Source of the DNA: Microbacterium esteraromaticum
Lineage (GTDB): Bacteria > Actinomycetota > Actinomycetes > Actinomycetales > Microbacteriaceae
Direction of reading: 5' to 3'
Assembly: GCF_900163815.1 (NCBI RefSeq)
Contig: NZ_FUKO01000019.1
Span: 372,001-436,000, forward strand
Length of the DNA stretch: 64,000 nucleotides
In this document: one piece after another, positions 1-10,880 of the stretch
How positions within the stretch are numbered: the stretch's first letter is position 1
Layout of the letters: each line of letters opens with the position of its first letter
The notes under the pieces: generated by a model
Told to the model about the DNA's origin: nothing
The model's database searches: none
Seen by the model: the letters and a program-made list of their open reading frames with translations, nothing else
Translations under genes and position numbers: made by a program

Positions 1-109
1 CGTTCAACGGCCACGTCGAACCGGTGCGGCGGTCGAACTCGGTGCGCAGCTGATAGCCGTAGCACGGACCCTGATCGAGAATGGCGAGCAGGCTCTGGCG
101 AACTGACAT
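1..109 (-). CDS. PadR-family transcriptional regulator, N-terminal part
   Basis: Only the first 36 codons are inside the window; the gene runs off the left edge. Translation from the ATG at 109 begins MSVRQSLLAILDQGPCYGYQ and continues with LRTEF, the typical start of a PadR winged-helix domain (helix 1, then the GY-Q-L-E/F segment). A GAGGGAGA Shine-Dalgarno lies just upstream on the minus strand. PadR proteins are small repressors of efflux or stress genes, and the ligand is unknown here. The family call rests on a short segment. Confidence 0.75.
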   Translation of the reverse strand, partial: MSVRQSLLAILDQGPCYGYQLRTEFDRRTGSTWPLN

Positions 110-122
110 GTGATCTCCCTCA

Positions 123-145
123 TGCGTTTCCGGGTATTGCGTTTC
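123..145. promoter_or_regulatory. Direct repeat TGCGTTTC x2 upstream of padR
   Basis: TGCGTTTC occurs at 123-130 and again at 138-145, 15 bp apart, between the padR start and an AT-richer stretch (150-180). The position suits an autoregulatory operator, but the classical PadR operator is a palindrome (ATGT-N8-ACAT), which this is not. The rest of the 212-base gap up to secA holds a likely secA -10 (TACCCT, 285-290). Confidence 0.25.
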
Positions 146-321
146 TGAGTATATGCATGTCGGGAAATAAATCACCAGCATTCGGCATCCGCGTGTTCGT
201 TCGCGCTCAGCGTCACCACGCGGCGCCGGGCGCACAGCGGACGCAGGTCACGGGCCGGTAACATGGCACAGTATGTCCGGCGGCTACCCTCGCCGGCACC
301 CGAAAATCAAGGGAGACATCC

Positions 322-3099
<2,778 letters not shown>

Positions 3100-3151
3100 G
3101 CGGTCAGCGGGGTCGCGCGGCAGCGGTGGTCGAGGGGGCAAGGACGATCCT

Positions 3152-3853
3152 GTGAGCGGAGCAGACGAACGAGAGCTCGGATCCAGCCGCGTTGCGGCGT
3201 GGCTGCGCGACGCGATTCTGGACGGGGTCCGTACCCCGGACAGCAAGCTGATCGAGCGAGACCTCGCCGCCGAGTTCGGTGTGAGCCGAATCCCGGTGCG
3301 CGACGCGTTGAAGATGCTCGACGGCGAGGGACTTGTAGAGTTGCGCCCGCGCACGTGGGCCGTCGTTCGCGAGTTCACCGCGACTGACCTCGCAGACCTT
3401 GACGAGGTCAGACTGGTGCTCGAGCCGATGGCGTTCCGCCTTGCAGCAGAGCGTCGTCGCAGCGATGGGCTCGCTCGGCTACAGGCGGCAGTCGTTCTCG
3501 AGCAGGAAGGCGCTCGCCTCGGCGACAAGATGTTGTCCAGGCAGGCTGCGGTCGATTTCCATGAGATCGTCGTCGAGGTCGCCGGAAACCGTCTGCTGGC
3601 AGAGCTGATGGGCAGCATCCGCAGCCGCATGCGCTGGTCTCTCGTGCAGCACGACGACCTGCAGCACATCACCGCCGAACACGCCGCCCTCTACCAGGCA
3701 GTGCATGACCAGGATGGTGATCGTGCGAGCGCGCTGGCCATCGAGCACGTGGAGAGCAGCCGCCGAGTGCGTCGTGCATACCGGGAGCGCGCCGGGGGTG
3801 ACCGTCGCACCGCGGACGCTGACCGTTCGCCGACCGGTATCCTGGGCGGATGA
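3152..3853 (+). CDS. GntR/FadR-family regulator with FCD domain
   Basis: 233 aa from a GTG. The N-terminal winged helix-turn-helix (RDLAAEFGVSRIPVRDALKM, about 35-55) is followed by an all-helical FCD ligand-binding domain with the usual D/H metal-site pattern (DEVR...HEIVVEVAGN...HAAL). The open frame extends further upstream inside secA, but the GTG at 3152 is the first sensible start after the secA stop. Its TGA overlaps the ATG of the next gene (ATGA, 3850-3853), so the two are translationally coupled. It probably senses a metabolite linked to the aminotransferase; the effector is unknown. Confidence 0.85.
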   Translation: MSGADERELGSSRVAAWLRDAILDGVRTPDSKLIERDLAAEFGVSRIPVRDALKMLDGEGLVELRPRTWAVVREFTATDLADLDEVRLVLEPMAFRLAAERRRSDGLARLQAAVVLEQEGARLGDKMLSRQAAVDFHEIVVEVAGNRLLAELMGSIRSRMRWSLVQHDDLQHITAEHAALYQAVHDQDGDRASALAIEHVESSRRVRRAYRERAGGDRRTADADRSPTGILGG

Positions 3854-5073
3854 CCCGGCGCACACTGGACCAGTCCTCGAAGCTGAAGAACGTTCTCTAT
3901 GAGATCCGCGGCAAGGCACTCGTCGAGGCGGCCCGGCTCGAGGCTGAGGGGCATCAGATCCTGAAGCTGCACACCGGCAACCCGGCCGTGTTCGGTTTCG
4001 AAGCACCGCACCAGATCGTGCGCGACATGCTCGCCGCGCTGCCGACGGCGCATGGCTACAGCGACAGCAAGGGCATCATCTCGGCCCGCCGTGCGGTGGT
4101 GAGCCGCTACGAGGAGATCGACGATTTCCCGCGCTTCGACCCTGATGACGTCTATCTCGGCAATGGGGTGTCCGAGCTGATCACCATGGTGATGCAGTCG
4201 CTGCTCGACGAGGGGGACGAGGTTCTCATTCCCGCGCCGGACTACCCGCTGTGGACGGCGATGACCTCGCTGGCCGGCGGCACACCGGTGCACTACGTCT
4301 GCGACGAGGAGAACGGCTGGCAACCGGATCTCGAGGACATCCGCGCGCGAGTGACGCCGCAGACGAAGGCCATCGTCATCATCAACCCCAACAACCCCAC
4401 CGGTGCGGTGTACTCGCGCGAAGTGCTGGAAGGCATCGTGCAGATCGCCCGGGAGAATCAACTGCTGCTGCTTTCGGATGAGATCTACGACCGCATCCTC
4501 TTCGACGAGGCAGTGCACATCCCCACGGCGACCCTCGCTCCAGACCTGCTGTGCCTGACGTTCAACGGCCTGTCCAAGACCTATCGCGTTGCTGGCTACC
4601 GCTCTGGCTGGCTGGTGGTCACCGGTCCGAAGTCGCATGCGAAGGGTTTTCTCGAGGGCATCACGCTGTTGGCCTCCACCCGACTGTGCCCCAACGTGCC
4701 GGCCCAGTTCGCTGTGCAGGCGGCACTGGGCGGAGTGCAGTCCATCGACGCGCTCATCGCCCCCACCGGGCGGCTGCACGAGCAGCGCGACATTGCCTGG
4801 GAAGGCCTGGAAGCCATTCCCGGCGTCAGCTGCGTGAAGCCGGAAGGGGCGCTCTACGCGTTCCCGAGGCTCGATCCGAACGTGCATGAGATCCGCGATG
4901 ACGAGAAGCTCGTGTACGACCTGCTGATGTCCGAGAAGATCCTGCTCGTGCAGGGCACCGGCTTCAACTGGCCGACACCCGACCATCTGCGCGTGGTGAC
5001 TCTGCCCGAGGCGCGGGTGCTCAGCGAAGCCGTCGAGCGGCTCGGGAACTTCCTCGCGAGCTATCGGCAGTGA
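3850..5073 (+). CDS. Class I/II PLP-dependent aminotransferase, AlaA/AspC-like
   Basis: 407 aa, fold-type I. It contains the substrate/cofactor segment NPNNPTG (about 179-185), the Schiff-base lysine in LSKTYRVAGYRSGW (about Lys243) and the C-terminal carboxylate-binding LRVVTLPE. The N-terminal LKNVLYEIRGKALVEAARLE is characteristic of the AlaA-type alanine/glutamate:pyruvate aminotransferases, so alanine formation from pyruvate and glutamate is the best guess. It is co-transcribed with the upstream GntR gene through a 4-nt overlap. Its 3' end overlaps the convergent ATPase gene by 53 nt. Confidence 0.9.
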   Translation: MTRRTLDQSSKLKNVLYEIRGKALVEAARLEAEGHQILKLHTGNPAVFGFEAPHQIVRDMLAALPTAHGYSDSKGIISARRAVVSRYEEIDDFPRFDPDDVYLGNGVSELITMVMQSLLDEGDEVLIPAPDYPLWTAMTSLAGGTPVHYVCDEENGWQPDLEDIRARVTPQTKAIVIINPNNPTGAVYSREVLEGIVQIARENQLLLLSDEIYDRILFDEAVHIPTATLAPDLLCLTFNGLSKTYRVAGYRSGWLVVTGPKSHAKGFLEGITLLASTRLCPNVPAQFAVQAALGGVQSIDALIAPTGRLHEQRDIAWEGLEAIPGVSCVKPEGALYAFPRLDPNVHEIRDDEKLVYDLLMSEKILLVQGTGFNWPTPDHLRVVTLPEARVLSEAVERLGNFLASYRQ

Positions 5074-6226
5074 CCGCGGCTCGCGCGCCGAGGGCTGAGC
5101 ACACTCGACCCACGGCAGATACGAGCTGCGAACGCGGCGCGACGTCGGCGATGGCGCGTGCGTGCAGCGCGGATGCATCTGCGCCGCGCTGATCGTAGGG
5201 GACGAAGGCGACGTCCTCGATCCCGGCGAACCGATTGAGCGTGCGCCGGATCTGCCCGCGCGCATCGATGCCGAGCGGACCGGGGCGCACGCGGTTTGCG
5301 ACGACGGTGACTGGCGTACCGCCGAGAAGGTGCCGCAGCTCGGCGTACCCGCGGAGGAAGCGGCTGACGCCGAGCGGGTCCGCAGAGAGAACCGCCACCA
5401 CGGCATCGACCTCCAGTAGCGTGGCCGTGGTGGCGGCGTGCCGCGCAGAGGGGCCGGGGTCGAGCGGGTCGTCGTCTTCATCGAATGCTGCAGAGACGTC
5501 GACGACGGTCTCGTCGAGCCAATGTCGGCATGCGGCCAGTGTCGTGCGCAGCCGACTGGCACCCAGCTCGGGCCATCGACTGGGGCGGTTCAGGCCGCCG
5601 AGCACCTCGAGGGTGCCACCTGATGTCTCCACCGGGGTGGACAGCCGCGCCAACTCAGCGACGTCCAGGCTGCCGAGTTCCGCACGTCGGCAGGCGGCTG
5701 CGAGACCGGGAGACTCGTCGCCGAGTCCGAGCTGAAGGGCGATGGAGGGGGCGACGCTATCCGCGTCGACGAGACCGGTGCGGCGCCCCGCGCGGCTCAA
5801 CTCAACGGCGAGCTGGATAGCAAGGGTCGACCGCCCAGGCGCCCCGTGCGGACCCCAGACCGCGATCACTCGCGCCGGGTGATCGGGCGCGGCTGCGGCC
5901 GGCACCGCGCTCTCTGACAGGGACTGGATGATCTGCCAGGCGGGGGTGTCATAGGGGAGTGGCGCAGGCAATCCGAAACGAGAGACTGCTCGGGAATCGG
6001 CGGTGCCGATCGGCAGCAGGCGCACCCCAGCGCGATCGCACGCGCTGACCACTTCGGCCGTCAGTGCGTCGCGCGTCGGCACGATCAGCATCGCGTCGAC
6101 CCCATCGAGGGCGACGTCAGGCAGCGTCTGCGGCTCGACCATTCGGACCTCGACTCCCTCGAGTTCCAGATCGGATGCCAGCATTCCCGCATCTTCGCGC
6201 GCAGCGGCGATGATGACCGTGGTCAC
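5021..6226 (-). CDS. CpaE/MinD-like P-loop ATPase with altered Walker A
   Basis: 401 aa from the GTG at 6226, which overlaps the stop of the SAF gene (GTGA). The first ~115 residues look like a receiver-type or CpaE N-domain; a ParA/MinD-type ATPase follows. The P-loop reads GPHGAPGRST (about 125-134), with Arg where deviant Walker A motifs have Lys. LVDADSVAPSIALQLG and later VVANRVRPGPLGI fit switch and base-binding segments. CpaE proteins place Flp-pilus assembly, but no pilus genes are here. Function unknown; with the adjacent SAF protein it may form an envelope-associated pair. Confidence 0.8.
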   Translation of the reverse strand: MTTVIIAAAREDAGMLASDLELEGVEVRMVEPQTLPDVALDGVDAMLIVPTRDALTAEVVSACDRAGVRLLPIGTADSRAVSRFGLPAPLPYDTPAWQIIQSLSESAVPAAAAPDHPARVIAVWGPHGAPGRSTLAIQLAVELSRAGRRTGLVDADSVAPSIALQLGLGDESPGLAAACRRAELGSLDVAELARLSTPVETSGGTLEVLGGLNRPSRWPELGASRLRTTLAACRHWLDETVVDVSAAFDEDDDPLDPGPSARHAATTATLLEVDAVVAVLSADPLGVSRFLRGYAELRHLLGGTPVTVVANRVRPGPLGIDARGQIRRTLNRFAGIEDVAFVPYDQRGADASALHARAIADVAPRSQLVSAVGRVCSALGARAAVTADSSRGSSRAARRLR

Positions 6227-6837
6227 GAGCCGCCCCCTGCGGGAATGATCGAGATCACGGAGCCGCCGGTGATCGCGGTGAGCACATCGGCGACCTCGGC
6301 GCGGTCGATCACCAGTTCGACGTCGGTTCGATTCTGGCTGAGCATGCCGTCTGCCTCGGCGACGGTGGCGACGGTCGCGTCTCCGACCAGGATGCGGGGC
6401 TTGTCGAAGGTGCGCCCATCCTTCAGCAGTGGCGTGTGCCACAGCTCGACGACGGTGCCCGGACCGACGCCGGCGGGGATGGCCGTGCTGTTGACCACCA
6501 CCGTGGTTGTTCGCGAGCGACTGGCATCGCCGACGGCGGATGCGGGTACCAGCTCCCCTTTCGCGAGCGTGCGGGTGGCTACCGAACCGGGCTCGAGATC
6601 CTGCGGGGCGACGTAGCTGTCGGCGAGGGCGCCGAGCCCGACTTCGACCACCTGCAGGTCGGCGGAGCTGATCGTCTCACCCGGCACCACCGTGCGCGTC
6701 GCCTGCAGGACCGGCGTGGTCTGGCGCGACGTCGAGACGAGGAACCACACTCCGGCGATGGATGCGATGACCAGGACGATGCCGATCAGGAAGCGGATGT
6801 CGCCGAAGACGGGACGGCGGGCACGGGAGCGCGTCAT
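6223..6837 (-). CDS. SAF-domain membrane protein, CpaB/RcpC-like
   Basis: 204 aa. A basic N-terminus (MTRSRARRP) precedes one transmembrane segment (about 14-35, IRFLIGIVLVIASIAGVWFL). A SAF domain follows (VLQATRTVVPGETISSADLQ; SVATRTLAKGELVPASAV) and then a CpaB-like C-terminal domain. CpaB proteins are periplasmic or extracellular parts of Flp pili and bind glycans or other pilus parts. Here the gene overlaps a CpaE-like ATPase but no secretin, ATPase motor or pilin genes are nearby. It is divergent from the small HTH gene at 6935. Confidence 0.82.
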   Translation of the reverse strand: MTRSRARRPVFGDIRFLIGIVLVIASIAGVWFLVSTSRQTTPVLQATRTVVPGETISSADLQVVEVGLGALADSYVAPQDLEPGSVATRTLAKGELVPASAVGDASRSRTTTVVVNSTAIPAGVGPGTVVELWHTPLLKDGRTFDKPRILVGDATVATVAEADGMLSQNRTDVELVIDRAEVADVLTAITGGSVISIIPAGGGS

Positions 6838-6934
6838 GCAGCAATCGTCACAGATTCCGCTTCCGCGCCGAAAAAGTTATCCACAGGGAGTGTTCCCCGT
6901 CCTCCCTGGTCCCCAGGCGGGAGACAATGAATGC

Positions 6935-7213
6935 ATGCCCGAAGCCTCCGATGCCACGCCTCGCTTTCTCGCGCCCGCCCAGGTCGCGGAGTTGCTGAGC
7001 ATCGAAGTCGATGAAGTGATCGCTCTCGTGCATGAAGGGCGTCTGCGGGGTTCGCAACTCGGCTCCCCGCCGCGGTGGCGGATCGAAGAATCCAGCCTCG
7101 CTGATTATCTGTCGGCGCAGTCAGAAGAAGCGCGGCGCATGGCACTCTGGCGTCAAGCCCAGGAGGCGAGCTTCCCCGAGGTCTGGGGCACGACTCCTTA
7201 TGGCCGAGACTGA
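6935..7213 (+). CDS. Small helix-turn-helix (excisionase/MerR-like) protein
   Basis: 92 aa. LAPAQVAELLSIEVDEVIAL...GRLRGSQLGSPPRWRIEESS is a typical excisionase/BldC-like winged helix that ends in W-R-I-x-E-x-x-L-x-x-Y. It starts at the ATG at 6935, behind AGGCGGGAG about 12 nt upstream. It is divergent from the SAF/ATPase pair. No phage or integrase genes are nearby, so this is more likely a chromosomal DNA-binding protein than a true excisionase. Confidence 0.8.
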   Translation: MPEASDATPRFLAPAQVAELLSIEVDEVIALVHEGRLRGSQLGSPPRWRIEESSLADYLSAQSEEARRMALWRQAQEASFPEVWGTTPYGRD

Positions 7214-7222
7214 TTCACGCGC

Positions 7223-7819
7223 TCACAGCGCGGTGGAGGCTCCGCCTTCTATCCGCACCCACGCGATCGCCGTGAAGGGGATCATCCGGAAGCCGCGCAC
7301 AGAGCGGGTGCGACGCGGTTCGCTCAGATCGTGCAGCGCGAGATCCAGGTGGTCTGCTCCCGCGCGATCGATCGTGCCCTGAACGGGATCTGCTCCGCGG
7401 GTACCGATCGTGACGGGCCCGCGGCGTCGGGCGAGGTCGCGCAGGATGAAACCGAACGACATCCGTGCGCGCAGCCCGGGCTCGACCCGTGTGTCGGCCA
7501 CGCTCGACAGCAGGGTGCCATGATCGACGGCTGCGGATTCGATCGCGGTCACCGGGATGAGGCGCAGCCGTCGGTCATCGCCCGCGCAGACGCCGATCCA
7601 GTCGGCGCCGATGGTCTGCATGGAGGCATCCCACCGCTCTCCTCCGGTCAGTTCGAGCAGGAGTCTGCTCTGATCGCCGGCCATCGAGCGCAGCCGCTCG
7701 TGCAGGCTCAGCTTTGAGATGCGCAGCCGCTCGGACTCTGCATCCAGCGCTGCGCGCTCTGCATCCCACTCGGCAGCGAGTTGACCCTCCAGGTCATCGA
7801 AGAGGTGCTCCCATTCCAC
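7223..7819 (-). CDS. Conserved hypothetical protein
   Basis: 198 aa, not recognised as a named family. The N-terminus is helical and acidic with likely coiled-coil (DLEGQLAAEWDAERAALDAE). The rest is beta-rich with LIPVTAIESAAVDHGTLL and an internal RARMSFGFILRDLARRRGPV; the C-terminus has MIPFTAIAWVRIEGG. The pairing of a helical hairpin with two small barrel-like repeats suggests a nucleic-acid or protein adaptor. It is convergent with the HTH gene (9-bp gap) and divergent from the Rv3235-family gene. Confidence 0.65.
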   Translation of the reverse strand: MEWEHLFDDLEGQLAAEWDAERAALDAESERLRISKLSLHERLRSMAGDQSRLLLELTGGERWDASMQTIGADWIGVCAGDDRRLRLIPVTAIESAAVDHGTLLSSVADTRVEPGLRARMSFGFILRDLARRRGPVTIGTRGADPVQGTIDRAGADHLDLALHDLSEPRRTRSVRGFRMIPFTAIAWVRIEGGASTAL

Positions 7820-7975
7820 TTGATCGACAGTAGGGGATCACGAGCGCTGTACGAGAAGTTATCCACAGATTTTGCTGTCTTCCTTCCCGCCCCGGTGCTC
7901 GATGAGGTATTTTTTCTGGGAGTTCGCTACGTATTTCAGATATCGAGACGCACCACGGCCCGGGGGGATCGCGGA

Positions 7976-8371
7976 ATGACAACGACGACATTGAGTGAGT
8001 ACTTCGCACCGCAGCCCACGCCGGCATCACAGCTTCCGGACCCCGTCCCGCTGCTGCGAAGTCTGACGCAGGGCGTGCTGGAGGTTCTCGCCGGAGTCCG
8101 CGAAGTCGATCAACTCGCGCGCTGGTTCAGCGAAGACGCATTCCGAGTGCTCGTCACCCGCGCAAATCTTTCTGCCCGCGCGCGCAGCGCCCGAGGAATC
8201 GCTCCCGCGCGGCCGAACTTTCAGATCCTGTCGATTCGCGAAAGCGCACCGGCAGACGGCGTGATCGAGGCGGCGATCGTCGTCGCCGGGCCCGGCCGCA
8301 CCCGCGCTGTCGCCGTGCGCCTCGAGGGCCTCGACGGCCGCTGGCGGGCCAGCTCCCTCGCCGTGCTCTGA
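7976..8371 (+). CDS. Rv3235-family protein
   Basis: 131 aa from the ATG at 7976, with GGGGGGAT upstream. The open frame extends further 5' but that part is low-GC non-coding sequence. The core DQLARWFSEDAFRVLVTRA and the C-terminal RTRAVAVRLEGLDGRWRASSL match the Rv3235 family, a short soluble actinobacterial protein found near secA. Its function is not established; proximity to secA in several genera hints at a secretion link. It probably shares no transcript with pdtaS, which has its own promoter. Confidence 0.8.
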   Translation: MTTTTLSEYFAPQPTPASQLPDPVPLLRSLTQGVLEVLAGVREVDQLARWFSEDAFRVLVTRANLSARARSARGIAPARPNFQILSIRESAPADGVIEAAIVVAGPGRTRAVAVRLEGLDGRWRASSLAVL

Positions 8372-8403
8372 CCCCGCTGTCGGTGCCGGCTTCAGCCACG
8401 CTC

Positions 8404-8409
8404 TAGGCT
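8404..8409 (+). promoter_or_regulatory. -10 TAGGCT, leaderless start for pdtaS
   Basis: TAGGCT is followed by six bases and the GTG start at 8416, so transcription should begin at the start codon. Confidence 0.55.
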
Positions 8410-8415
8410 TGGAGG

Positions 8416-9888
8416 GTGTCCACGCTCAGTGATCTCGTCCACGCCCAGGGCCGCCTGACCGATGCCGATGTCGAATGGCTGCATCGCCTCGCGGGGGACG
8501 GCCAGTTGCTCGCCGATCTCGCATCCGCGGATATCGTGCTGTGGATCGAGACCTCGGATGGGTCATTCATCGCCGTCACGCACTCGCGGCCGAGCGGTGC
8601 AGCGACGCTGTTCTACCGCGACATCGTGAGCGAGAAAGTCCGCCCCCAGTGGCGCACCCAGGTGCAGGCGGCCTTCGAATCGGGCGAGATCGTCGACTCC
8701 TCGTCTCCGGACTGGTTCGAGGAGACGCCGACGCGTGTGCGCGCGGTGCCGATCGTGCGCGATCAGGGCGAGCGAGTCGTGCTCGGTGTGCTCACCCGGC
8801 ACACGAACCTCGGTGAGGCGCGGATGCCATCGCGTCAGCAGATCAGCTTCGATGAGTGCGCCAACGACCTGATGCGCATGATCTCGTCGGGGGAGTTCCC
8901 CGACCTGTCCGCCCCCACGGCTCCCCGCCGCGGGGCCCCGCGTGCGTCGGATGGGCTGATCCGGCTGGATGTCGACGGCATCAGCACTTTCGCGAGCCCG
9001 AATGCGCTGTCCGCCTTCAACCGGATGGGCTTCGAGGATGAGCTGGAGGGCGAGTCCCTCGCCGAGGTGACAACGCGGATCATCCCGCCGTCCAGGCAGG
9101 TCGATGAGTCGCTTCCCGTTGTCGTCACCGGTCGCGCGCCATGGCGCACCGATATCGAGGCACGGGGCGTCACCGTCTCGCTGCGAGCGATCCCGCTGAA
9201 GGATCATGGAACGCGGGTCGGGGCGATCGTGCTCTGCCGTGACGTGTCAGAGCTGCGCCACCAGGAGCAGGAGCTGATCACCAAGGATGCGACGATCCGC
9301 GAGATCCACCACCGGGTCAAGAACAATCTGCAGACGGTGGGCTCGCTGCTGCGCATCCAAGCCCGCCGCACGCACTCCGACGAGGCCCGCGATGCGCTGA
9401 CCCAGGCCATGCGGCGGGTCGAGGCGATTGCCGTCGTGCACGACACCCTCGCCAGCGGACTGTCGCAGACGGTCGATTTCGACGAGGTCTTCGACCGTGT
9501 GCTCAAACTCGTCGCCGAGGTGGCCGCGGCTCCCAACACACGGGCCCGCACCCAGCTCGAAGGACGCTTCGGCGTGCTCCCCAGCGAATACGCGACCCCG
9601 CTCGCCCTTGCGCTCACCGAGGTAGTGACCAATGCGGTCGAGCACGGACTCGCCGGGCAAGAGGGCATCGTCAGCATCGCCGCCGAGCGCACCGATGAGA
9701 TTCTTCGGGTGACAGTCAGCGACAGCGGGCATGGGCTCGCCGAGGGGCGAGTCGGTCAGGGACTCGGCACGCAGATCGTTCGAACACTGATTCAGGGCGA
9801 GCTGAGCGGCAGCATCGACTGGAAGGGCAGCCCGGGCGAGGGCACGCAGGTGACCATCGAGATTCCGATGCGATGGATTCTCGCCTGA
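8416..9888 (+). CDS. pdtaS: PdtaS-like sensor histidine kinase (GAF-PAS-HisKA_2)
   Basis: 490 aa, cytosolic with no membrane segments. A GAF-like N-domain (about 20-160) and a PAS domain (about 180-285) precede a HisKA_2 box, IREIHHRVKNNLQ, with phospho-acceptor His near 298. A HATPase_c domain follows (EVVTNAVEHG; VSDSGHGL; GLGTQIVRTL). This is the architecture of mycobacterial PdtaS, which phosphorylates the RNA-binding ANTAR regulator PdtaR. No pdtaR is in the window. Like its mycobacterial counterpart it neighbours whiB1, on the opposite strand. Confidence 0.93.
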   Translation: MSTLSDLVHAQGRLTDADVEWLHRLAGDGQLLADLASADIVLWIETSDGSFIAVTHSRPSGAATLFYRDIVSEKVRPQWRTQVQAAFESGEIVDSSSPDWFEETPTRVRAVPIVRDQGERVVLGVLTRHTNLGEARMPSRQQISFDECANDLMRMISSGEFPDLSAPTAPRRGAPRASDGLIRLDVDGISTFASPNALSAFNRMGFEDELEGESLAEVTTRIIPPSRQVDESLPVVVTGRAPWRTDIEARGVTVSLRAIPLKDHGTRVGAIVLCRDVSELRHQEQELITKDATIREIHHRVKNNLQTVGSLLRIQARRTHSDEARDALTQAMRRVEAIAVVHDTLASGLSQTVDFDEVFDRVLKLVAEVAAAPNTRARTQLEGRFGVLPSEYATPLALALTEVVTNAVEHGLAGQEGIVSIAAERTDEILRVTVSDSGHGLAEGRVGQGLGTQIVRTLIQGELSGSIDWKGSPGEGTQVTIEIPMRWILA

Positions 9889-9901
9889 TCGGATGCAGAA
9901 A

Positions 9902-9929
9902 CGCGGGCCGCGCCGAAGCGGGGCCCGCG
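9902..9929. terminator. Hairpin between pdtaS and whiB1
   Basis: CGCGGGCC (9902-9909) pairs with GGCCCGCG (9922-9929) around a 12-nt loop. It lies between the convergent pdtaS and whiB1 genes and can serve both. There is no U-run, as is common for actinobacterial terminators. Confidence 0.6.
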
Positions 9930-9953
9930 CAGGTGCGTGCGGTCGGCGGTGAG

Positions 9954-10202
9954 TCAGCCGGCGCGGCGTGCGCGCGCAGCGCGACGCTTGAGGGCGCGAC
10001 GCTCGTCTTCGGAGAGACCGCCCCACACGCCCGAGTCCTGACCGGACTCCAGTGCGTACTGCAGACAGATCTCGGTCACGGTGCAGGTGGCGCACACGGC
10101 TTTCGCCTTCTCGATCTGATCGACGGCCGGTCCGGTGTTCCCCACGGGGAAGAACAGCTCGGGGTCGACAGTCAGGCAGGCAGCTTTATCGCGCCAATCC
10201 AT
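9954..10202 (-). CDS. whiB1: WhiB1-type iron-sulfur transcriptional regulator
   Basis: 82 aa. It has the four [4Fe-4S] cysteines at 9, 37, 40 and 46 (AACL, CATC, C), the turn DSGVWGG, and a basic C-terminus (LKRRAARARRAG) for DNA contact. In mycobacteria WhiB1 is essential, binds the principal sigma factor and responds to nitric oxide. The SD GAGGAG precedes the ATG. It stands next to pdtaS, as in M. tuberculosis (Rv3219/Rv3220c). Confidence 0.94.
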   Translation of the reverse strand: MDWRDKAACLTVDPELFFPVGNTGPAVDQIEKAKAVCATCTVTEICLQYALESGQDSGVWGGLSEDERRALKRRAARARRAG

Positions 10203-10343
10203 TTACGGGCTCCTCAGATATCGTTTCGGTGTGGGCGTCCACTTTCGCGGCGCTCGAATTCGGGAGCCGATCGGGGTCGGCTACCCTGGTGATGCGAGCT
10301 TTACGCTCGCCCCACTCCGATGTGGGAGCACATGGCCTTGACC

Positions 10344-10372
10344 ATTGTGTTACATAAACCATCTGAAATCAA
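10344..10372 (-). promoter_or_regulatory. Candidate whiB1 promoter
   Basis: On the minus strand TTGATT (10372-10367) is separated by 17 bp from CACAAT (10349-10344), giving a whiB1 leader of about 135 nt. The same bases on the plus strand read TTGACC-17-ATCTGA toward the gene at 10405, so face-to-face promoters are possible. The remainder of the 202-base gap has a small hairpin, GCGAGC-TTTAC-GCTCGC. Confidence 0.3.
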
Positions 10373-10404
10373 GGGTTTTTTGCCAGCTCTTGGGAGGAGT
10401 GCAC

Positions 10405-10830
10405 GTGCGCGCATCGGGACCCGCTGTTGCGGCGGCGATCGTCTTGGCGGCAGAGGGCATCGCCCTCGCCGTCGTCTGCCTGCTCGAGCTCTTCGCGCTC
10501 GGCGCGGGGGAGGCCTCATCGACGGTCGGGGGCATCGCGATGATCGTGCTGACCCTCCTCGCAGCCGGTGCGCTCATCGCATTCGCGTATGGCACGCTGC
10601 GCCGCGCATCGTGGGCGCGCTCGGGCGCGATCGTCTTCCAGGTGCTCGGCATCGCGCTCGGATTGGCATCACTGAGCATCGACCCCGTTCCCTGGCTGTT
10701 CACCCTCGCAGTCGGGGGCACGGGCGTGGTCGGACTGGTGCTGCTGATCGCCGCAGTCCGCAGAGACGGCGGGTCAGACCCGCGCCTGCAGAGCCGCGGC
10801 TACGACGGGCACGACGACCTCGACGACTGA
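10405..10830 (+). CDS. Small four-helix membrane protein
   Basis: 141 aa from a GTG with GGGAGGAG upstream. Four hydrophobic segments are visible (about 5-30, 38-60, 68-88, 97-120), with an acidic soluble tail ending YDGHDDLDD. It is not recognised as a characterised family; small 4-TM proteins of this kind are common and unstudied in Microbacteriaceae. Divergent from whiB1 and convergent with bcp. Confidence 0.75.
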   Translation: MRASGPAVAAAIVLAAEGIALAVVCLLELFALGAGEASSTVGGIAMIVLTLLAAGALIAFAYGTLRRASWARSGAIVFQVLGIALGLASLSIDPVPWLFTLAVGGTGVVGLVLLIAAVRRDGGSDPRLQSRGYDGHDDLDD

Positions 10831-10880
10831 CACGGCTTCGACCGTGAACAACTCGGCCGTGCGCGGCGCCGGTGGAGCGA

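Noticed and set aside
3691-5562. Long minus-strand open frame across the aminotransferase
   Set aside because: No recognisable domain; overlaps two well-supported genes; typical of GC-rich third-position bias.
6935-7213. Prophage excisionase
   Set aside because: The HTH fits, but there is no integrase, att repeat or phage gene around it.
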